64,000 nucleotides of DNA, taken from positions 62,001 through 126,000 of the forward strand of contig LSRY02000047.1 in NCBI GenBank assembly GCA_001643675.2. The letters run 5' to 3'. Source of the DNA: Monocercomonoides exilis (taxonomy: Eukaryota; Preaxostyla; Oxymonadida; Polymastigidae). Numbering within the stretch: position 1 is the first letter of the stretch; each line of letters opens with the position of its first letter. Under the pieces are notes generated by a model, which saw only the letters and a program-made list of their open reading frames with translations, had not been told where the DNA came from and made no database searches. A program made the translations under genes and the position numbers. Shown piece after piece: positions 31,736-43,700 of this stretch.

Positions 31736-33179
31736 TTAACTACCTAATATTTGTTGGAAGCTCATCATGACGTCTTCATATCCTTTTTCCTCAAACTTTG
31801 AAAATATCTCCCTTTTTGTTATTTTCATCTCAGCTTCGGTTTTCTCTTTTTCGATTTCTTTTCCATTGTCCTCTTCATTTTCTTCATTATCCTCCATGCT
31901 TTCTTCTTCACTTTCTTCATCAAAAATTTCAAGCACCTTTCCGTTCAATCTTTTAGATAAATTTATTAAAAAATTCAAACAGCTCCTTATCAATTCATCT
32001 TTCAAAGTTGCATGTTCAATTTCCTCCAAAATTAGGTCAATGAACCCGCACTTCTTCAAATCATTAGCATTTACTGCTTTCCATTTACACATTAACATCA
32101 ACGTTTCGATGCAACTATCAGAAACATAATCATTGTTTTCTCTTGCCATTCTGAATAATCTTACGAGGCACTGAATGAACTCGTCGTATTCTACTTTAAA
32201 TTTGCATTCAGGGAAAAACTCACAGAGCATTTCACACCACTTGATGATGATATGCGTGATATCTTCAGCTCCCATCTCTTTCTTCTCCCAGGCAACATAT
32301 CTCGACAGCTCTTCCAACTCACTTGTTGCTTCTCTAAAAAAATGCAGCTCATTCGTCATCATGCACTCCACACTTTTTTCATTCTGCATTCGATTCATCA
32401 AGAATCTCCATGCTGATAGATAAGCAAGATGCGTGAGACTATGCTGTTGCTGGTAATGATGGATTATTTCTGTGATCTCAAAAATATATAGTTTTTTTTG
32501 AATTATCTTTCCAGAAATAAACAAATTCAATATTTACTAGGAATTGATAATATTCAAACTATGAACTCGTCAATTGTACTCAAAGCTAGCAACGCCAATT
32601 CAACTTCTTTTTGTCTTTCCTTGTTTTCCTCTTTTTCTAATGCAAGCTTCAAAAGATTAGGCACGCAAATATGATATAATTCGTTTGGTAAACATTCACA
32701 AAGCAACAGACAACATTTGCAAAGATCGATAAGAAGTTCAACATTCTTTCCTTCTTTTTTCTTCTCTTCTTCAAAAACCATCTTCACAAACTTTTTCATC
32801 AATAAAGAATTGTTCAAGAACAAACAAGATGTTTCATTCAATGCATTATGATATCCCATTTTCTTCGTCAAAAGGATAGCGTTTTCTTGTGATAATGTCT
32901 TTTCTTCAATCATATTGTCGATTTTGTTGAGTAATTCGGTTGATAAAACGGATTCTAATTCATTCCATCTCATATTTTTCATGATTTTGTTCATTTCATC
33001 AATATTTTGTATCTGTTTCTCCTTGGCACAACATTCAAGTTCAGAAAATTTTTCTTTCAAAAGAATTCTTTAAAAAACAATCTATCATCGAATTTTTTCA
33101 AATGAATACCTCTAAATTCAAGAGTCGAAAGTGTGGTCAGAAATTCATCAAAAGATTCGAAACTATTCAAATCATCCAT
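31736..33179 (-). CDS. All-alpha solenoid-like family protein of unknown function
   Basis: Model complement(join(31736..32476, 32561..33053, 33110..33179)). The exon-2 end may be 32560. Phases agree and give about 434 residues. Exon 1 starts MDDLNSFESFDEFLTTLSTL. Exon 2 has regularly spaced amphipathic helices (NIDEMNKIMKNMRWNELESV, ELLIDLCKCCLLLCECLPNE, EVELALLALSTIDEF). Exon 3 continues with LAYLSAWRFLMNRM and ELEELSRYVAWEKKE, and ends in an acidic stretch plus KRKIF-like KREIFSKFEEKGYEDVMMSF. The Cys/Leu-rich helical pattern resembles an ARM/HEAT-type solenoid. I remember a large oxymonad multigene family with this look, but have not verified it. No catalytic motif, signal peptide or membrane helix. 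Function unknown. Confidence 0.65.
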
Positions 33180-33753
33180 GTTTTTTTGATATTTTCTCTA
33201 TAAGAGAATATAATAATAATGGTTTATGCTTTCAATAAATGCGAATTGTGGTTATGAAAAGTCAATGATTGAAATAACTGAATGGATTCTGAATATGTGA
33301 CCTCTTAAAGAACGTGAGAAAATATTGAAATTATGGAAAACGATTGTTTATTTATGATTTGTTAAGAAAAACGTGTTCCTTTTTCTTGGATGTAAATGAT
33401 TGAAGAAAAAGCAAATATGAAAAGTTATTGTCCATCAACAAGTTAGACATATTGACGCTTTCATCAATAATTATTTGTTTTTCACTATATGCAAATGGAG
33501 ATTAAAACAATCTCTTTTGAAAATAAATTTTGCATGAAAGAATGAGATAAAGAAAATTATAAATTTTCTTTAAATAAATCGTTGCCAATTTTGATAAAAT
33601 AGTATTTCATGTGACTTACAAGCAAAGCTGCATAAGCTTAAAAAAGAAAAGAAAAAGGAAGTGAACAACACTCGCTTGTCAGATAAAGCCTTTTTAAAAA
33701 AATAACATTCATGAACATTTTTCCAATTGTATAACACTCAACCGCAAAATAAA
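33180..33753. other. Intergenic
   Basis: AT-rich spacer upstream of the helical family gene and downstream of SRP receptor beta. No gene seen. Confidence 0.55.
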
Positions 33754-35170
33754 TCATTTTATTTTCTGAATTTGCTTTATAAGATCACCGCATTGCGCTT
33801 CTTTTGCTGAACATCTGCAAAATCTCACGGTTCTGTTAATTGTGGAAGGGCCAGAAGGAGAAAAAGGATGTCAGTTCAAATATACAGCAGTACATTTCAA
33901 TTTTGATTTCATTCAAAAATTACCATTTATAATTGCAAATAAAGCACAGATATTATAACAATACAATAATAATAAAGCAAATGCTCCAAAAAAAATCAAA
34001 CCTGTTCAGTTCGTCAAAGCGAAATGGCTCCTCCAAATCGCCAAGTGCTTCTAAATCCTCGTTACCTTCATCAGAGTCGCCACTGCCTGAACTTGAAGAG
34101 GAGCGCTTTTTGCCGCCAAGATGGGAGCGCCCGCTGCAACAGCAGAAGATGCGAGAAAGGAGAGAGCCGCGGGATGAGGAAGGGATTGCGGAGTGTGTTT
34201 TGATGTGTCCTGTTACGCTTGCACGGCTCTTTCGAATGGCAAAGCTAACAGAAAAAAAAAAGGAGAAGAAGATGTGTTGAACTTTTAAAAATATTCAAAT
34301 AATGGCAAACATTTCTTCTTCCAAAGCATTAATGTACTCATTAAGCTCGTTATCCTCCTCCTCATCTTCTTCATTTTCGTTATTCTTTGTTGATTTTAGT
34401 AGATCAATTTTGTTAAATGCTATTAACAAAGGAATTTTGTTTTCTGATAGTTGAACATTAACAAGAAGATCCACAATAAATCTACATTGAAAATAAGCGC
34501 ATATCAACATATATCATAAATCATAAAAAAATAAATATCAAACATTGCGATGTCATGTAATTGTGAACGGAATGTTGAAATATCAACAACAAAAACAAGA
34601 GCTGTAAGCTCGTCAAAGTGAGTATTGTGATAAAATCTACCACGAAGCCTAGAAGCTCCAGGAAAATCAATAAAATGAATAATATTCTTCTTCGTTCGTT
34701 TGTCCTAAAGAAACAATCACTTTTTTTGAACAGAAATCTTCAAAAAAAACAGACTGTATCAATAGCTATTGGGAAAAGACCTTCATTTTCAACCATTGAT
34801 GTTTGAGTTTCGACAAATTTTCCATGTTTCATCTTTACAATACTCATTATATATCAAAATAACAACAATTATTGCCAAACTTGAAAATATAAAACTGTTT
34901 TTCCTGAATCTGATAATCCGATGATCCCAACAGTTGGCTGCTTTGTTTTTTTACAGCAAAGAAGCACTATTTTAGCAAAAGCATTTTGTTAAAGCGTCAA
35001 TGAGTAATATTTATAACGATCAAACAACTCAAAAATAGTAAAACTATTAGTGAAAATGCTGCGATAGAAACAATCTGTAAAGTAATGTTGAGAGAAAAAT
35101 CTCCCACATTAACAGTTGTTAAAACATTTTCAGCAAGAAACCAATGCTTTATTTGATTGACGTACTCCAT
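33754..35170 (-). CDS. SRPRB: Signal recognition particle receptor subunit beta
   Basis: ER-membrane GTPase that anchors SRP receptor alpha. Model complement(join(33754..33832, 34002..34244, 34311..34481, 34544..34704, 34755..34832, 34881..34966, 35029..35170)), 319 residues, every junction in phase. A membrane helix (about 28-49, LQIVSIAAFSLIVLLF) is followed by the G1 loop GIIGLSDSGKT, G2 in VETQTSM, G3 in HFIDFPGASRLR, then LTALVFVVDISTF, G4 in LLIAFNKIDLL and G5 in FCRCSAKE. The C-terminal helix DLIKQIQKIK ends at a TGA as in the family. Introns are short (48-169 nt), with donors mostly GTTTGN. An insert of about 50 residues, rich in Ser, Gly and Arg, precedes the FRFDEL block. Two acidic runs sit after G4. 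The gene is recognisable only once the seven exons are assembled, because no single exon is long. Confidence 0.88.
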
Positions 35171-36553
35171 TACTGAATATGGTACATTTTGATCTTATAT
35201 TCTTGTCATTCTCTTTGTTTTTTCAATAATTATTAAATGAAGATGCAAGTCAAGTGCTCAACAAAATAATTTTCATTTTCATCATATTCATACTTTAAAA
35301 AGAGTTCAACAAAACATCAAACCTGCGTTGAGCCAAAGAACAGAACGCTTCAATCAATTCAATTTGAATCGAAACCAAAGTTCATTGTATCGAATGCATT
35401 CAATATTCAATAAAAGCCTCAACGCAAGGAGAATAAAACAAGCATCATGAATTGTTCAAGTGGTTGGAAAAAACTTGAAATGCGAATGATGACTGAAAGG
35501 TGAAAATATTCAGTGAAAAGGATAAATTTCCATGATGCTCTTTCTCAAAAAGCAAGCTTATTAATTGTCAAAAAATTGATAAAATGAAAGCTGAATAAAA
35601 GAAAAAATAATCAAAATATTTTGGCTCATATTCATTTATATGGTTAATATTCACTATTTTTCACTAAGATTATTGAGCAGCATTTTGTGATACAATTAGA
35701 AAATCGCAATATTGAAGGTTATTTAGTAAATAAATGAGAAACTACAGCTATTTTATATTCAAAAAAAAAATGAAAAACAAGCAAAGTGAAACATTGGAAA
35801 ATATAGGGCGAACATATAATCCAACGGTCTACAAATTTTTGAATTTAGAAAAAAAATAAAATAATAATAATAATATTAATAAGCAAAGAAAGGAATAAAA
35901 TGTTTGGAATAGAAAGCAGATATAAACACATCATCAGCATCAGAAGAGACGCAACGAGTTTTACAGTAATACAAAGCATACAATTGCTATGCACATAATA
36001 ACATGGTTAGATCAGAGTTTAATTACAATAAACAAAATGAAAAAAAAAATTACTAATTTTATAAAAGAAAAAGAAAAATGTATGAAATGAGTATAGAAAA
36101 TGTAGAAATGGCTTAAAATTTTCTGTGCAGCTTGTTCAATTTTTATTTGATTTCTCAATCCACATGTCATTCATTCGCAAGAAGAGGAGTGGAAAAACTT
36201 GAAGTTCTTCAACATCAGCAAACAAACAACTTATTCAATTGACAGTTGGATTCCCTGAATAAAATAAATTTTGACATATTGAAAGTTAATCGGAGATATA
36301 ATAATAATACAAAACACACAGAAATAAATAATTAAATAGAACTTTGATAGAACTAATCAAATAAATAAACCAATATAAAAGAGGAAAACATCTAAAAATT
36401 CATTCAGAAATACATTTCATGTTTCGTCAAATACCAACAAAAGCACATTGTCAAGCACCTCAAATTAAACGCCCATAACATTAGGAGAAAAAAAAATCTT
36501 CATCATATTCAAATAACCACACACATATATATACACGCACACATACTTTCAAT
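35171..36553. other. Intergenic, AT-rich
   Basis: About 1.4 kb between the 5' end of SRP receptor beta and the 3' end of MOK. No coding frame, tRNA-like fold or clear repeat seen. Confidence 0.6.
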
Positions 36554-39500
36554 CTATCTTTTTATCAGTCCAATTTTTGTTGCCTCTGCTCCGCTTGCTT
36601 TCTTTCCAGAGCTTCCCAAGCTGCTTACACCAAAAGACGCAGAAGAAGAAGTTGTTGATGAAGAATTCGAAGAAGAAGAAGAAGATGATGATGATGATGA
36701 TGATGATGAATTTTGACTTGAAGAATTCGAAAAAATAGAAGTTGACTGTGATGAAGACGAGGGACTAGCAGACGAGAAAGAAGAAGAAAGAGAAGGAGGT
36801 AATGACGAATTGCCTGAAGAAGAAGAAGAAGACGACGAAGAAGCGAAAGAAGAAGTTGAAGAAGATGCACCCATCCCAACCCCAGACAGAATATTCGACG
36901 ATCGATGCGGGTGTGACAGGAGGATGGGCAAGACAGCGTGTTCTGAAGAGAGAGACAAAGGCGCCACAGACAAAGGCATCGCTGACGACGACCCCGACGC
37001 GAAAAGCGAGGAAGACGCGGCGCCAGACACAGAAGAGGCAGACGGCGAGCTCAAAAGAGAGGCCAAATGTGGATTGTCTGAACTCGACGTCATCGCTGGT
37101 GATTGCATTCCTCCCCCTCCTCCTCCCCCGCCTCCACCACCACCTCCTCCTCCTCCCTTCCCTTCCTTCCCTTCTTTCCTTCCTTTGCTCGCTCCTCCTT
37201 CTTTCCCTCCTTTCCCTCCTCCTCCTCCTGCCAATCGAAGAGATGGCAGTGTGATTGAAGGCACGGGCGATTCAGAAAGATTCCTCTCTTTTCCCGAAGA
37301 CGAAACTGCGCCATGTCTTCCTCTGTTTCCTCCTCCCCCGCCTCCTCCGCCTCCTTCTTTATCCTTCTCCTTCTCTCTCTCCCTCTCCTTTTCCCTCTCC
37401 CTCTCTCTTTCTCTCTCTCTCTCTCTTTCTCTCTCATCTTTCATTCTTGTCGTGCTGTCTGGTGTCACACGAGGCAGCAGCGACGGCAGCGTTGTGTGTC
37501 CAAACGCATCTTTCTCTTTCTCTTTCTCTCTCTCTCTTTCTTTCTCCTTCTCGTCTCCCCCTGCCAAGTGTGGAAGCTTCAAAGACACAGACGCCAAAGA
37601 CGATCTGTTCTCAATGTCCAGCTGCTCCATCTCTTCCTCCAACGTCTTCCCTTTCTCTTTATCTTTATCCTTCTCTTTCTCCTTCTCCTTCTCCCTCTCT
37701 CCTCTCTTCTCTCTCTCCCTCCCTTTCCCCGCCGCCTGCCCTGCCCCTTTCTTGAAGTCCTCGTCTCTCTCCTTCGCAAACTTCCCCCCCTTCGGCATCA
37801 TCGTCGGAGGAGACGAGGGAGAAGAAGGCGAATGCGAGGAAGAGCGGTGGGTGGATGTGGATTTGTGTGTGGAGGATGTTGAGGGGGGCGGAAGAGGCGT
37901 GCCTGACGTGGAAGACGAGGTGGCCATGCGCTGCGCCCGGCGGTCGGCTTCTCGAAGCTCTTTGAAGTAGGGATGGCGGAGACACTGGCTGGCATTGTAT
38001 CTGTTGATGATGATGATGTGGAAGAAGAAGAAAATGTGGAAGAAGAAGGAGGAGGAGATGATGATGATGATAGAGTTGAAAGAGAAGGAAAAATGAAGAA
38101 AGAAAGGGGAGTCATAAAGAGATAATTGAAAATGGAAATGAGAGAAAGCGAATGTTTGGAAATAATTTTTTTGAAAAGAAAAAAAAGTATCTTGAAATCA
38201 ACAAGAACTTATATTTATTTAAATATATATGCGTGTGTGTAATTTTCTATTGATTGTTTCTTTGAAAGCAGCGAGCAACACTCAGCACAATCTCATTTCT
38301 TTTCTTTTTTTTTTTTTTCATTCATTCTAATTTCAAGCAGCCCATCTTATTTTTTCATATATTCTTTCAATATCTTCCTAATCACCTCCCTAATTATCCC
38401 TCCACACACCTTTCATCTGGATCGTATGCCAGCATATGCTTCAGAAGATCCACAAGATCGCTAGGCGCATTAGGCAGGTGCTTCTCCAGCCCCGTTCCTT
38501 GCTGGTAAGGGAAGTTAAAGTCCATATGCTCCGATTTCTTGAACTTTGATAGTAGTTCCTTGGATGGCGTGCCCAGAATCGCATGAATGCGTGTTATCTG
38601 ATCCAGCTCGTCTGTTCCAGGGAAGAGAGGGTACAGCATCATAATCTGCAAAAAGAATATAAATGAATAATTATTTATAAATTTTTAATGTTTTTATAAC
38701 TTTAGAAAAATCATTGTATCATACCTCAAAGAATACACATCCAACACCCCAAATATCCATCTTATAATTGTAATAACCATCTGTCAGCAAACATTCAGGA
38801 GCGCGATACCTTAAAAATTAACATGGAGAATACAAATACATTAAACAGAAATTATAATTATGTAAATTATTAAAACTTATATGAATCAAAAAAACCATCG
38901 TGTTGATATGTACTCTGAAAACGGTTGTTTTGTGTACATCCCTCTGCAACTACCGAAATCTGCTAATTTTACAAGGTCTTCTGTAACGAGAACATTTTCT
39001 GGTTTGATATCTCTGTGAAATATTCCATTTCTGTGAAGATAATCCAGTGCTCGAAGAAGTTGATAAATGTACATTTTTACCTTTGATTCGGGCAAGTATT
39101 GTTGCCTTCCTCGAATAACCCTGATTGATTGGTTTCAGTTTTCGTTAATAAATTTTAATTTCGAAAAATATGCATACTCATAAAGATTGCACGTCATTAA
39201 TTCAAAGACAAGAGCTAAACGTCCAGTATTCCGATCATACAACACTTCATATAACTTTATAATATTTGGATGGTTAGAAAGTCGTTTGAGTGCTTGGATT
39301 TCGCGCAAATTGTTAACTTGATCAATACTTCGGAAAATGCTTTTCATTCTTTTAATAGCAACGAGCCTCCCCGTTTTTGTGCACAGCGCTTTTATAACCT
39401 CTATTGAAGTCACGAAAAAGTTATACAATTTATAAAAATAACATTGTTATTGCAATGAATGAAAAAATAATATAAAAAAGTGTTCAGGGAATCGAACTGA

Positions 39501-39579
39501 ATGACAATGCAAAATCAAATAAATGCAAACCTGAAAACGTTCCCTCTCCCTTCTTTGCTAATATTTTGTACTTGTGCAT
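36554..39579 (-). CDS. MOK: MOK (RAGE-1)-like MAP-kinase-related protein kinase
   Basis: Model complement(join(36554..38000, 38410..38645, 38725..38809, 38896..39120, 39178..39400, 39531..39579)), 754 residues, all phases consistent. Start [20 protein letters not shown], then [73 protein letters not shown] followed by [36 protein letters not shown], and [21 protein letters not shown] and the TKQPxxEYISTRWYRAPE loop single out the MOK branch of the RCK kinases (MOK, MAK, ICK), which act in cilia length and differentiation. The dual phosphosite is SEY instead of TEY. All catalytic residues are present. The last exon encodes about 450 residues of Ser, Lys/Glu and Gly low complexity with no domain. 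It is unusually GC-rich compared with exons 1-4. Confidence 0.9.
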
Positions 39580-39748
39580 TGGATTTGTGCAAAATCCAAT
39601 AGAAAAAAATCAACCGTTAATGATCTGATACCCATTCACATTTATTCGATTAATTATTAATAGCCATTATAAATTTCATGTGATTGTTAATTTTTGTGTA
39701 AATAACCTGTTAGAATTTTATTTGTGCTAATCAGTTGATATTGGATTC

Positions 39749-41649
39749 ATGGATACTTATCACATTCCTACGTTCAAGGTTTTGAGCTATCTTTTTCAAA
39801 ATGTTTTTTATTTGAAACGCTTTTGTTTTTGAAGATTGTATTGTTGGGTGAAACAAATGTAGGGTATGCATCATTCTTCATGATAACATAACTTGAAGGT
39901 TGCTTTTTATGCAGAAAGTCCGCATTGCTGAATCGATATTTTGCAGATGAATTCAAAGAAGTTGTTAAGCCAACAGTTGGCCTTGATTGGCTCGATAAAG
40001 TTATTGAAACGGATGGTTTAAAAATTAAACTTCAAATTTGGGATACACCTGGATTGGAAACGCATCGAGGATTAATTGATATGTTTGTCACAATGTTTTT
40101 CACAATTTTATTGAAAACTTAAATGTTAAAAACAATTAGAATTCTAAAAGGAGCAGACGGATTTGTTTTTGTTTATGATATAACTAAAAAAGGAACATTT
40201 AAAATGATCAACTCATGGTATCAGATGGTTGAACCATTTATCGATGCTTTCTCAGTTTCTGGACTTCTCGGTAACAAAGAAGATTTGTCAAATCAGCGCG
40301 CAGTAAAGGCAACTGAAGGAGAGAAATTTGCGCAGAAGTATTCAATGACATTTTCCGAAGTTTCTGCGTTTACGGGAGCAAATGTGAATGAATTTATCGA
40401 TAAACTTTACAAATGTGTGTTATTGTTTTAAAAATTCATTCACACACGAAAAATACTTAAACCTTCTGAACTATTTTTATGAAACGAATATATGAAAAAT
40501 TCTTAGTAATTTTGATGAAGCGAAGAAGCGATACAGCTGAAAGCGACGGAGACGATTTGGGGTTTGGATTGTCTTTGAAATATACAACTGTTGAAAGAGA
40601 AGGAAGATTTGTGAAAGTTAAAGAAGATGCAGACGCAGATGAAGAAGAAAGCGAGGACATCAGCGAATATGATGGAATCGGTGAAAGTGATGCTTTTTAT
40701 GATAATGAAGAGGAAGATATTGAAAAAGATAAGTCGTTAAAAGATGATGATAATAATGAATCAACTTTCATTGAGAATTGTTTAGTTGAAAAGAAGAAGC
40801 ATTCTGCAAAAGAATTAAAAGAAAAGCGAGTGATTTTGCGAGTTGATGATGTAAATGTGACTCTGTGTGCTGATTTCTCACAATCTTCTTTGAGACTATA
40901 AAGAGATTTTTTTAGAAAAGAATTTATTTTTTATTTTTTCCTATGAATAAAAAAAGATGAGATTTCCAAAATTGTTTTAGAATTCAATTTTGTAACTTTT
41001 CCTCCTATCCTTTTGCCAATTTTCTTTCACTCCTCTCATTTTGTCTCTGAACCTGTTTTTCCCTTTCTGCTTAAAAGCCATGATGACCCCAGTTATTTTA
41101 GGACTTTTACAGCTGTCATAACCGATTCGTCCATCGACCTTGTGCCAAAAGCACAGCCTTTGTCAATACCAAGCCCGTCTTCTGTGTTGATTGATTTGCA
41201 ACATTCAATTCCATTCCACTCAATTATTTCAATAAGATTAGTGGTATGCATTTCAACCTTTGTTGAGGCTATTTTGAAATTTAGATTTTCCTTCTAATTC
41301 AATGTTTTTTAATATTGATGCATCTGATTTATTTTCCTCTATCTTTTATTTACATATTTTCTAATTTGCTTTCTTTTATTGTTGTTGTTATTTTCTGTCT
41401 AATGCTTAAAAGAAGAGATTTTTCAGGAAAAGCTTCATTTCAATCGACTTTAAAGAGAAAGAAGTTAAGTCTTGTGTTTCGCGAGGAATTGTTTTGAGCA
41501 GGAAAATTGGGGGCCTCGAGGAATTATATCAACCAATTGAAGCATCCTGGCAGAACTTCAAAAGAAGGAAAGAGTATGGGAGAAGAAGGAGAGAATTTAA
41601 AGAAAAAAAGAAAAATGATGAAATTACTTCAAAAGATAGCAAATGTTAG
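39749..41649 (+). CDS. Rab-like small GTPase with long C-terminal extension
   Basis: Model join(39749..39778, 39835..39863, 39915..40082, 40140..40414, 40507..40864, 41078..41243, 41413..41649), 420 residues, in phase throughout. GTPase motifs: IVLLGETNVGKSALLNRYF (P-loop, its Gly codon split by an intron), switch I KPTVGLDW, switch II IWDTPGLE, GADGFVFVYDITKKGTF, GNKEDL, and EVSAFTGANVNEFI. It resembles Rab in the first 165 residues, but switch II has Leu where Gln is catalytic (DTAGQE expected). After helix 5 (LYKLILMKRRSD) an acidic tail follows, then a segment with VILRVDDVNVTL, DPSYFRTFTAVITDSSIDLV and a basic end. No prenylation Cys pair is seen. The last two exons are less certain: without the GTGTGC donor at 40865 the frame stops at 40901, giving about 297 residues. 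Confidence 0.72.
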
Positions 41650-41893
41650 TACATGGTTGTTTCCAACAGATTCAATAAAGAAAAAGGTGCTTCTTCTTTT
41701 ATGAACAATATTAATGAAAATGACGGGGTCAATTTGTAATTTTGTAAAGAATTCGTTGGAATTGCGAGGAAAGACGTAGGTATCAAAGAGGAAATTACTA
41801 GCGTTATGATTTTAAAAAATGGGGCAAATTTTTAGCAATCCTGACAAAAAAACTGAGATTTGTTCCAAACTTTTTTCTGCAATGTTATTATTA

Positions 41894-41930
41894 CAGTGAA
41901 GCTCTGTAATAATCACAATCCATTTTTCAC

Positions 41931-41977
<47 letters not shown>

Positions 41978-42355
41978 TGATTGTTACTGAACTTGATTAT
42001 AACCTAAACTGCTTTTTCATGAAAATTTTTTAGAAATTTATTTTTTCAAAGCGAAAAAGAAAGTTTTCAAATTTTATCAAAATCCACCATTTTTAAAAAA
42101 ATTGATATATTTATTATATTTCAATGAACTTTTTCGTTAATATTGAAGCAAAAAATTATAACTTTCATTTAGAAAAAATATTGAAAATTGACTGAAAAAT
42201 TCACATAATTAAAAAAAAATTGTGATTATTCTCTATTTTGATATGATTATTGGCAAAGAAAAAACACAAGAAAATGAGTAAATTTTATTTTTAATGAACG
42301 GAAAAATGTGATTTCTCGAGGTCTTGATAATAACCGAAGTGATAATTTCCGAACA
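41894..42355. mobile_element. Possible decayed pogo-like MITE
   Basis: The left end reads TA then CAGTGAAGCTCTGTAATAAT, the style of pogo/Tigger terminal repeats (CAGT...CTCTGTTATAA). A similar but not matching stretch in reverse orientation (GAGGTCTTGATAATAACCGA, about 42,320) could be the other end. The terminal match is poor, so this is tentative. Confidence 0.3.
41932..41976. repeat. Poly-T tract, 45 bases
   Basis: Uninterrupted homopolymer. Length may vary by assembly error. Confidence 0.9.
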
Positions 42356-42854
42356 AAACTGAATAAGTCTTCTATTTCAATGAATAAAAATTCAAAAATT
42401 TCAAAAATTTAAAAAAAAAGACTTGAAAACATAGTGTGGAACTTAATTCAAAAAGAAAAGGTACTTGTCCTAAATATTTGTATCTTTGAAAGAATTCTTT
42501 TATTTGAATTGGGTGTTTATTATTGAAATCATATATTTTTTCGGTATATGTGTGATCTTCTAATTCACAGTTATTTGCAAAAGAATTTTCAAAAAACTGT
42601 CACATGTTTTCAAATTATTATCTACTAAACACATATTGTCATTGAAAAACAGAGAAGTTCATTTATGATTTTTTCAATAACACAAAATTGATAATTAACT
42701 ATATGCAACAAATTGTTAATTCGAAAATCTCGATTGAAAAAATATGAAATCAATAAGAATGACACGATCAAAAATCTATGAATGAAATCAGAATAAGACA
42801 TTTTTATTGGAAAGAAAAGTGCTTATTGGAATATGCATCCAATATTTTGGTGAT

Positions 42855-42880
42855 ATGCTGTTTATTCGAATAAACAGCAT
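42855..42880. repeat. Perfect 26-bp palindrome
   Basis: ATGCTGTTTATTC followed directly by its reverse complement GAATAAACAGCAT, with no spacer. Isolated, with no adjacent gene. Confidence 0.9.
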
Positions 42881-42972
42881 GTGATTGAATAATGAGGTTT
42901 TTCATTTGAATAAAGGGAAAATGTCTCCTTTGGTTATCATCCTGTTTTCTGTTGAATGTTTATGTTTCATGA

Positions 42973-43207
42973 AAATAAACTTTATGTTAGGATAATTATT
43001 TTTGAAATCAAACTTTCGTTCAAGTTTTTATTTTATTTTTCATCTCAATGGGATTTTGAAAAATTGAACCGAAACTGTTCACACATTTTGTCCATGATGT
43101 TGTTGCTGCAGAAATATTATTCTTTCAAAAATTTCATTGAGATTTAAGTTTTGATCAAAACTTGAACAAAAGTTTGATTTCAAAAATTATCATCCTAATG
43201 TTTATAA
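42973..43207. repeat. Imperfect inverted repeat, possible decayed foldback element
   Basis: Left arm about 42,973-43,035 (TTAGGATAATTATTTTTGAA then ATCAAACTTTCGTTCAAG) is repeated in reverse at about 43,148-43,207 (CTTGAACAAAAGTTTGATTT then CAAAAATTATCATCCTAA). There is a weaker inner match at CTCAATG...TTGAAA. Arms are about 85% identical by eye. Confidence 0.7.
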
Positions 43208-43700
43208 ACTTGTTTAATATGTGCAAAAAAGGTCTTCAATCAAAACAAACAAACAAATAAATAAATTAATAAACAGATAAATGAATAAAATTAATAAAAA
43301 TTAATTAATAAAAATTAAATCAAATGGAACAAAAATAAAAAATATATAAAATCAAATTAAACCGAAAATTCAATGCAATTTATCTCATTATTTAAAAAGA
43401 AAAACGGTATTTTTTATAAGCTCAGGAATAATAACAATTGTTGTTTTCGAGATTTCGAATATTCACAATTTTCAAATAATAATGAGTGATTTTCAATTGA
43501 TTTAGTCATGATTTTTTTGAAGAAATGAATGCTGTAATATTTAATATCATTATCAATAAAGTGCACTTGAACGTGAAAAAAAACAAAACAAAAATGGAAT
43601 TGAAAAAACTTTTTTTTTTTTTTTTTTTTTTTGCAATTTCTAAAAAAAGTCTCTGCCTAAACCGTATTACATAATTAAAAAAAGAATAAATAAATAAATG

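Larger units (their letters stand above)
41650..43700. other. Gene-free repeat-rich region
   Basis: About 2 kb of AT-rich sequence between the Rab-like gene and a transposase relic. It holds a 45-base poly-T, a possible pogo-like MITE, a 26-bp perfect palindrome and a decayed inverted repeat, listed separately, plus a 24-base poly-T near 43,609. No coding frame. Confidence 0.6.

Noticed and set aside
33933-34280. 115-residue plus-strand frame over SRP receptor beta
   Set aside because: The minus strand here is exon 6 of the receptor gene, joined in phase on both sides. The plus frame has no motif.
36802-37970. Long plus-strand frames over the last MOK exon (poly-Pro, poly-Ser)
   Set aside because: Shadows of the low-complexity minus-strand exon, which is tied to the kinase domain by an in-phase splice.
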